Part shown: piece by piece, positions 61,049 to 64,000 of the stretch
Numbering within the stretch: position 1 is the first letter of the stretch
Layout of the letters: the number at the start of each line of letters is the position of its first letter
Source: Antarctobacter heliothermus
GTDB lineage: Bacteria > Pseudomonadota > Alphaproteobacteria > Rhodobacterales > Rhodobacteraceae
Assembly: GCF_900188425.1 (NCBI RefSeq)
Contig: NZ_FZON01000002.1
Span: forward strand, 62,001-126,000
DNA length: 64,000 nt
Direction: 5' to 3'
Position numbers and translations under genes: made by a program
The notes under the pieces: generated by a model
What the model saw: only the letters and a program-made list of their open reading frames with translations
What the model was told of the DNA's origin: nothing
The model's database searches: none

Positions 61049-62445
61049 TCCAACTGATAGGGCAGTACGTCGCGGCGATTGGGCGTGGTGGTCAGACGCT
61101 TTTCCAACGGCGGAACAGAGCGTTGGTGGCAATGGGTCCGCTCACAGATGCGGCAGCTGATGCCGATGGGTTCAAACGCGCTGGCGCGGGTGAAATCCAG
61201 ATCGTCGGCATAGACTAGCGCGGCGGCGTGGCGCACTTCACAGCCGATAGAGATCGCGTAGCGCCGCACCGGCGCGCCAAAATGCCCGCCGGTCTTGGAC
61301 ACGTCACGCGCAAGGCTGATGTAGCGCACCCCGTCCGGCGTTTCCGCCAGCTGGCGCAGAAACCGGCCCGGCGTTTCAAACGCGCGGTGGACGTTCCACA
61401 ACGGACAGGCACCGCCAAAGCGGGCAAATTGCAGCCGCGTGGCTGAGTGACGTTTGGTGATCGTGCCCGCCTGATCAACCCGGACAAAGAAAAACGGCAC
61501 ACCCTTGGCACCGGGGCGTTGCAGCGTCGACAGCCGGTGCGCCACCTGCTCGATCGAGGCGCCAAAACGCGCCGCCAGCAGTTCCAGATCGTGGCGGGTT
61601 TCCTGTGCGGCGGCTAGGAAGGCCTTGTAGGGCATCATCGCAGCCCCGGCAAAATAGTTGGCAAGGCCCAGCTTGGCGATGGCGCGGGCCTCTTCGGACT
61701 GGAACCGGGCAAGATCCAGCGTCGCCTCCAGCAGTTGATTCTGTCGGAACAACGCCACCTGCACCAGCAGTTGAAAGGTCTGCGTCTCGACCGGCAAGAG
61801 CGAGGACAGCACCAGTTCCTGACGCTCGTCATCAAAGGCGCGCATCGGAGAGGTCTGGGAAAACCGCACGGTGATCCCGCGCGTCTCCAGTCGGTCGATG
61901 CAGGCACTGCGGATCGTGGTCTCACCGGCGTGCAACTGGGCGAAATGCTCTGCCGCGCGGTCCACCGCGTCGATGTAGTTGTCGCAATAGTGGAAAAAGT
62001 CGCGCACCTCTTCCCACGGGCTGGGCTGCAACTGCGCGCCCTCACGGCCCAAGGCCTCATCCAGTGAGGCAAGCCGCTCATGCGTTTGCCGGTAGGCGCG
62101 GTGCAGGGCCAGAAAGGCGCGCGCCAGCACCGGCGCGTTGGAGGCGGTCAGGCGCAGGTCGGCCAGTTGCGGAGTCGTCTCTCCAAACACCGGATCGGCC
62201 AGCGCCTCACGCATGTCGGTGACCAGCCGTTCTGCATCGCCTTGGCCCAGTTCGGTGACGTCAAAACCGAACTCCTGCGCCAGTGCCAGCACTACAGTCG
62301 TGCTGACCGGGCGATTGTTGTTCTCCATCTGGTTGAGATAGGGCAGGGAGATCCCCAGCTTGGCGGCGAAATCCTTTTGCGTCAGGTGCAATCGGGTGCG
62401 GATGTCGCGCAGCTTGGCGCCGGCGTAAAGTTTCTGGGTGGCCAT
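61045..62445 (-). CDS. XRE-family regulator of the short-chain fatty acyl (ScfR/RamB/PrpR-like) type
   Basis: The 466-residue protein has an N-terminal helix-turn-helix (KLRDIRTRLHLTQKDFAAKLGISLPYLNQMENNNRPVS). The middle part is ImmA/IrrE-like (ETQTFQLLVQVALF, LANYFAGAAMMPYKAFLAAAQETRHDLELLAARFGASIEQVAHRL), with the peptidase HExxH lost. The tail is DUF2083-like with a cysteine cluster (PIGISCRICERTHCHQRSVPP). This type senses short-chain acyl-CoA such as propionyl-CoA and controls propionate or acetate use. It lies next to the start of pccB, with an MFS gene between, which fits that role. A perfect inverted repeat is in its promoter. Confidence 0.9.
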   Translation of the reverse strand: MATQKLYAGAKLRDIRTRLHLTQKDFAAKLGISLPYLNQMENNNRPVSTTVVLALAQEFGFDVTELGQGDAERLVTDMREALADPVFGETTPQLADLRLTASNAPVLARAFLALHRAYRQTHERLASLDEALGREGAQLQPSPWEEVRDFFHYCDNYIDAVDRAAEHFAQLHAGETTIRSACIDRLETRGITVRFSQTSPMRAFDDERQELVLSSLLPVETQTFQLLVQVALFRQNQLLEATLDLARFQSEEARAIAKLGLANYFAGAAMMPYKAFLAAAQETRHDLELLAARFGASIEQVAHRLSTLQRPGAKGVPFFFVRVDQAGTITKRHSATRLQFARFGGACPLWNVHRAFETPGRFLRQLAETPDGVRYISLARDVSKTGGHFGAPVRRYAISIGCEVRHAAALVYADDLDFTRASAFEPIGISCRICERTHCHQRSVPPLEKRLTTTPNRRDVLPYQLD

Positions 62446-62462
62446 TCAGGGGGTGTTCCGGT

Positions 62463-62499
62463 TTTGCATCTTTGCTCGTTCGTTGCGCAAAGATGCAAA
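62463..62499 (-). promoter_or_regulatory. perfect inverted repeat upstream of the ScfR-type gene, probable autoregulatory operator
   Basis: TTTGCATCTTTGC (62463-62475) and GCAAAGATGCAAA (62487-62499) are exact complements with an 11-bp spacer. Each arm holds two TTTGC boxes 8 bp apart. It starts 18 bases before the regulator's start codon. TTTGCAAA-type sites are recognised by RamB/PrpR relatives, so binding by the gene's own product is likely. Confidence 0.65.
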
Positions 62500-62504
62500 T
62501 TTTG

Positions 62505-63731
62505 TCACGCCGCGTCCAGCCCCCGCAGCTGCCGGGCGCGTCGGATTACCACCAGGATGGCCGCCACAGAGGCAAGGCCGGAGAGGAACATCATCCACAA
62601 CAGCGGCCAGGCGCCGCTTCCCGGTTGCAACAGCGCGCTGGCCAGTTGCGACAGCGCCGCCCCGCCGCCCAGCATGATGGCCCCCGCCAGACCAGAGGCG
62701 GTGCCTGCCAGTCCGGGACGCACCGACAGCGCGCCTGCGGTGGCGTTGGGAATGGTCATTCCGTTGCCCAATCCCACAAAGGTCATGAAACCGAAAAAGG
62801 TCCAGGCGTTGCCAAATCCAGTGGCGAAAACCACCAGCGACAGCGCCATGCCCCCGGACACGATGATCCCGCCCCACAGCACCATGGAATTGATCCCGAT
62901 GCGGGACGAAAACCGTCCCGACAGGAAATTGCCAAGCGCATAGCCCACTGCTGGCGCGCCAAAGAAAAAGCCCAGAACCGTCGTCGACATTCCAAAGACC
63001 TCGATCCCGACGTAGGACGCGCCGCCGACGTAGGAAAAGAACGCGCCCGAGGAAAACGCGCAGGCCAGCGCATAACCCCAAAAGCGTGGGCTGCGGAACA
63101 GTTCGGGGTATTCGCGGAACTGTTGGCCCAGGGTCAGCCCGCTGGCGATCTTCGTCTCGCCCAGATCGCGCAGGCACAACGCGATCAGGGCAAGCCCGAG
63201 GACCAGCATGGCCCAGAAATTCGCGTGCCAGCCAAAGGTCTGCGCCAGCCATCCGCCCGCGATGGGCGCCAGCATCGGCACCAGCGACATGCCCATGGTG
63301 ACGTAGCCAATCATCGAGGCTGCCTCATTCGGCGGATAAAGGTCTCGGACCACGGCGCGGCTGAGCACCATGGCGACCACGACGCAGGCCTGCAGCATCC
63401 GAAAGATCAGGAAAACCGTGATGTTGGTGGACAGCAGGCAGCCGATGGTGGCCAATGCAAAGATCACCAGACCACCCAGGATCACCGGCCTGCGCCCCAG
63501 CTTGTCCGAGATGGGACCGATGAACAGTTGCAGTATCGCGTTACCGGCCAGATAGCCCGACACAGAGAACTGCATGACCGCGTAGTCGGTTTCAAACCAC
63601 TCCGCCATGATTTGCAAAGAGGGCACAAAAATATTCATCACCAGCGCGGACATGCCGGCCAGCAGAACGAGTGTGACAATATGCGGCGGGGTACTGCGGT
63701 CTAGGAACCGCACCGGATCTGTGGAATGCAT
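62505..63731 (-). CDS. MFS transporter of the Bcr/CflA drug-resistance type
   Basis: The 408-residue protein has about twelve membrane helices. MFS signatures are FIGPISDKLGRRPVILGGL (loop 2-3 motif), IFRMLQACVVVAMVLSRAVVRDLYPP and MGMSLVPMLAPIAGGWLAQTFGWHANFWAM (motif C of 14/12-helix exporters). It is of the Bcr/CflA subfamily that expels drugs or small metabolites. The start at 63731 was chosen because the 87-residue upstream extension lacks helices. It lies between the ScfR-type gene and the divergent pccB, so it shares the TTTGC-box region with pccB and could belong to the same regulon. Confidence 0.92.
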   Translation of the reverse strand: MHSTDPVRFLDRSTPPHIVTLVLLAGMSALVMNIFVPSLQIMAEWFETDYAVMQFSVSGYLAGNAILQLFIGPISDKLGRRPVILGGLVIFALATIGCLLSTNITVFLIFRMLQACVVVAMVLSRAVVRDLYPPNEAASMIGYVTMGMSLVPMLAPIAGGWLAQTFGWHANFWAMLVLGLALIALCLRDLGETKIASGLTLGQQFREYPELFRSPRFWGYALACAFSSGAFFSYVGGASYVGIEVFGMSTTVLGFFFGAPAVGYALGNFLSGRFSSRIGINSMVLWGGIIVSGGMALSLVVFATGFGNAWTFFGFMTFVGLGNGMTIPNATAGALSVRPGLAGTASGLAGAIMLGGGAALSQLASALLQPGSGAWPLLWMMFLSGLASVAAILVVIRRARQLRGLDAA

Positions 63732-63784
63732 GGCGGTATCGGTATGCCTCGAATTGGGGATTGTCCAATGCTTGCATGGGCTTT

Positions 63785-63845
63785 TGTGCGAGTTCGCAAG
63801 TTTGCAATATGCACGACATGACAATTTGCCTATTTGCAAATTTGC
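63785..63845 (+). promoter_or_regulatory. array of TTTGC boxes at 8-bp spacing upstream of pccB
   Basis: TTTGC occurs at 63801, 63825, 63833 and 63841, all in one 8-bp register, with the variants TTCGC at 63793 and TGTGC at 63785 in the same register. The three-base spacers vary. The last box ends 63 bases before the pccB start. The same TTTGC-N3-TTTGC unit forms the arms of the inverted repeat upstream of the ScfR-type gene. Confidence 0.6.
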
Positions 63846-63908
63846 GAGGAAACCCTTGAGGCGCAGCGTTTCCGCTGTATTTTCGCGACAAACCGGAAGG
63901 GGTGGCAG

Positions 63909-64000
63909 ATGAAAGATATTCTCCAGGAATTGCAGGATCGCCGTGAGAACGCCCGGCTGGGCGGTGGGCAGAAACGCATCGACAGCCAGCACGCCAAGGG
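63909..64000 (+). CDS. pccB: propionyl-CoA carboxylase beta subunit, 3' truncated by the window edge
   Basis: The first 30 residues (MKDILQELQDRR..ARLGGGQKRIDSQHAKG) match the start of PccB-type carboxyltransferase subunits, where GGGQKRIDAQHAKGKLTARERI is typical. The enzyme carboxylates propionyl-CoA to methylmalonyl-CoA. The rest of the gene lies outside the window. A GAAGGGGTGGCAG ribosome-binding site precedes the ATG. The TTTGC-box array upstream and the nearby ScfR-type regulator suggest induction by propionyl-CoA or related acyl-CoA. Confidence 0.85.
   Translation, partial: MKDILQELQDRRENARLGGGQKRIDSQHAK

Overview
The window looks like chromosomal DNA of an alphaproteobacterium of the Rhodobacteraceae (Roseobacter group). 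The base composition is high in GC. The gene neighbours fit that group: ftsY - EamA permease - yciB, a his cluster with DUF2147 genes, Lrp-hpd, an ScfR-type regulator beside pccB, and many tightly packed ATGA-overlapping pairs. I see no phage genes, insertion sequence, CRISPR array or replication origin. It is mostly core housekeeping DNA with a few group-specific unknowns.

Layout. 1-7 kb: a truncated VOC protein, a run of small overlapping genes of unknown or general function, two tandem LysM/solute-binding fusion proteins, and an alpha/beta hydrolase whose nucleophile serine is replaced. 7-17 kb: RNase P RNA, L33, a cupin, a Bax-inhibitor protein, LysR, an AlkB-type hydroxylase, a NuoE-NuoF fusion (formate dehydrogenase beta type) with no catalytic subunit next to it, then ftsY, a permease and yciB. 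17-24 kb: an Lrp regulator divergent from an ornithine/diaminopimelate-type decarboxylase, a lone molybdenum hydroxylase large subunit, a DUF2235 protein, a candidate small RNA, a CoA-binding protein and a zinc peptidase. 24-30 kb: hisE, hisF, hisA, hisH and hisB on the minus strand, interleaved with plus-strand small exported proteins. 30-38 kb: two paralogous periplasmic ClpP-like proteins, two identical tRNA-Gly genes, a VOC protein, a DUF2314 protein and pyruvate carboxylase.

38-50 kb: a BLUF blue-light sensor, an FMN alpha-hydroxyacid dehydrogenase, a degenerate receiver, a UvrD/PcrA helicase, Lrp-hpd (tyrosine catabolism), a 1061-residue protein that looks like a PilM/GspL head joined to a GspC/PilP-like tail, a frameshifted SIMPL protein and O-acetylhomoserine sulfhydrylase. 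50-64 kb: an 876-residue periplasmic ClpP-like/TPR protein, a BNR-repeat protein, a glycosyltransferase-like protein, a metallo-beta-lactamase-fold hydrolase, a ceramidase-family membrane protein, gatCA, an excalibur-type lipoprotein, an N-acetylmuramoyl-L-alanine amidase, the ScfR-type regulator, an MFS exporter and the start of pccB.

The most noteworthy signals are: (i) TTTGC boxes at a strict 8-bp spacing upstream of pccB, and as a perfect inverted repeat upstream of the ScfR-type regulator, which suggests the operator of a propionate/short-chain acyl-CoA regulon; (ii) two copies of a long palindromic repeat and a third, unrelated inverted repeat, all three lying between convergent genes; (iii) the GspL/GspC-like chimera; (iv) three periplasmic ClpP-fold proteins; (v) orphan redox subunits; (vi) a promoter-to-terminator sRNA candidate. 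I cannot name a wholly new defence or metabolic system here.
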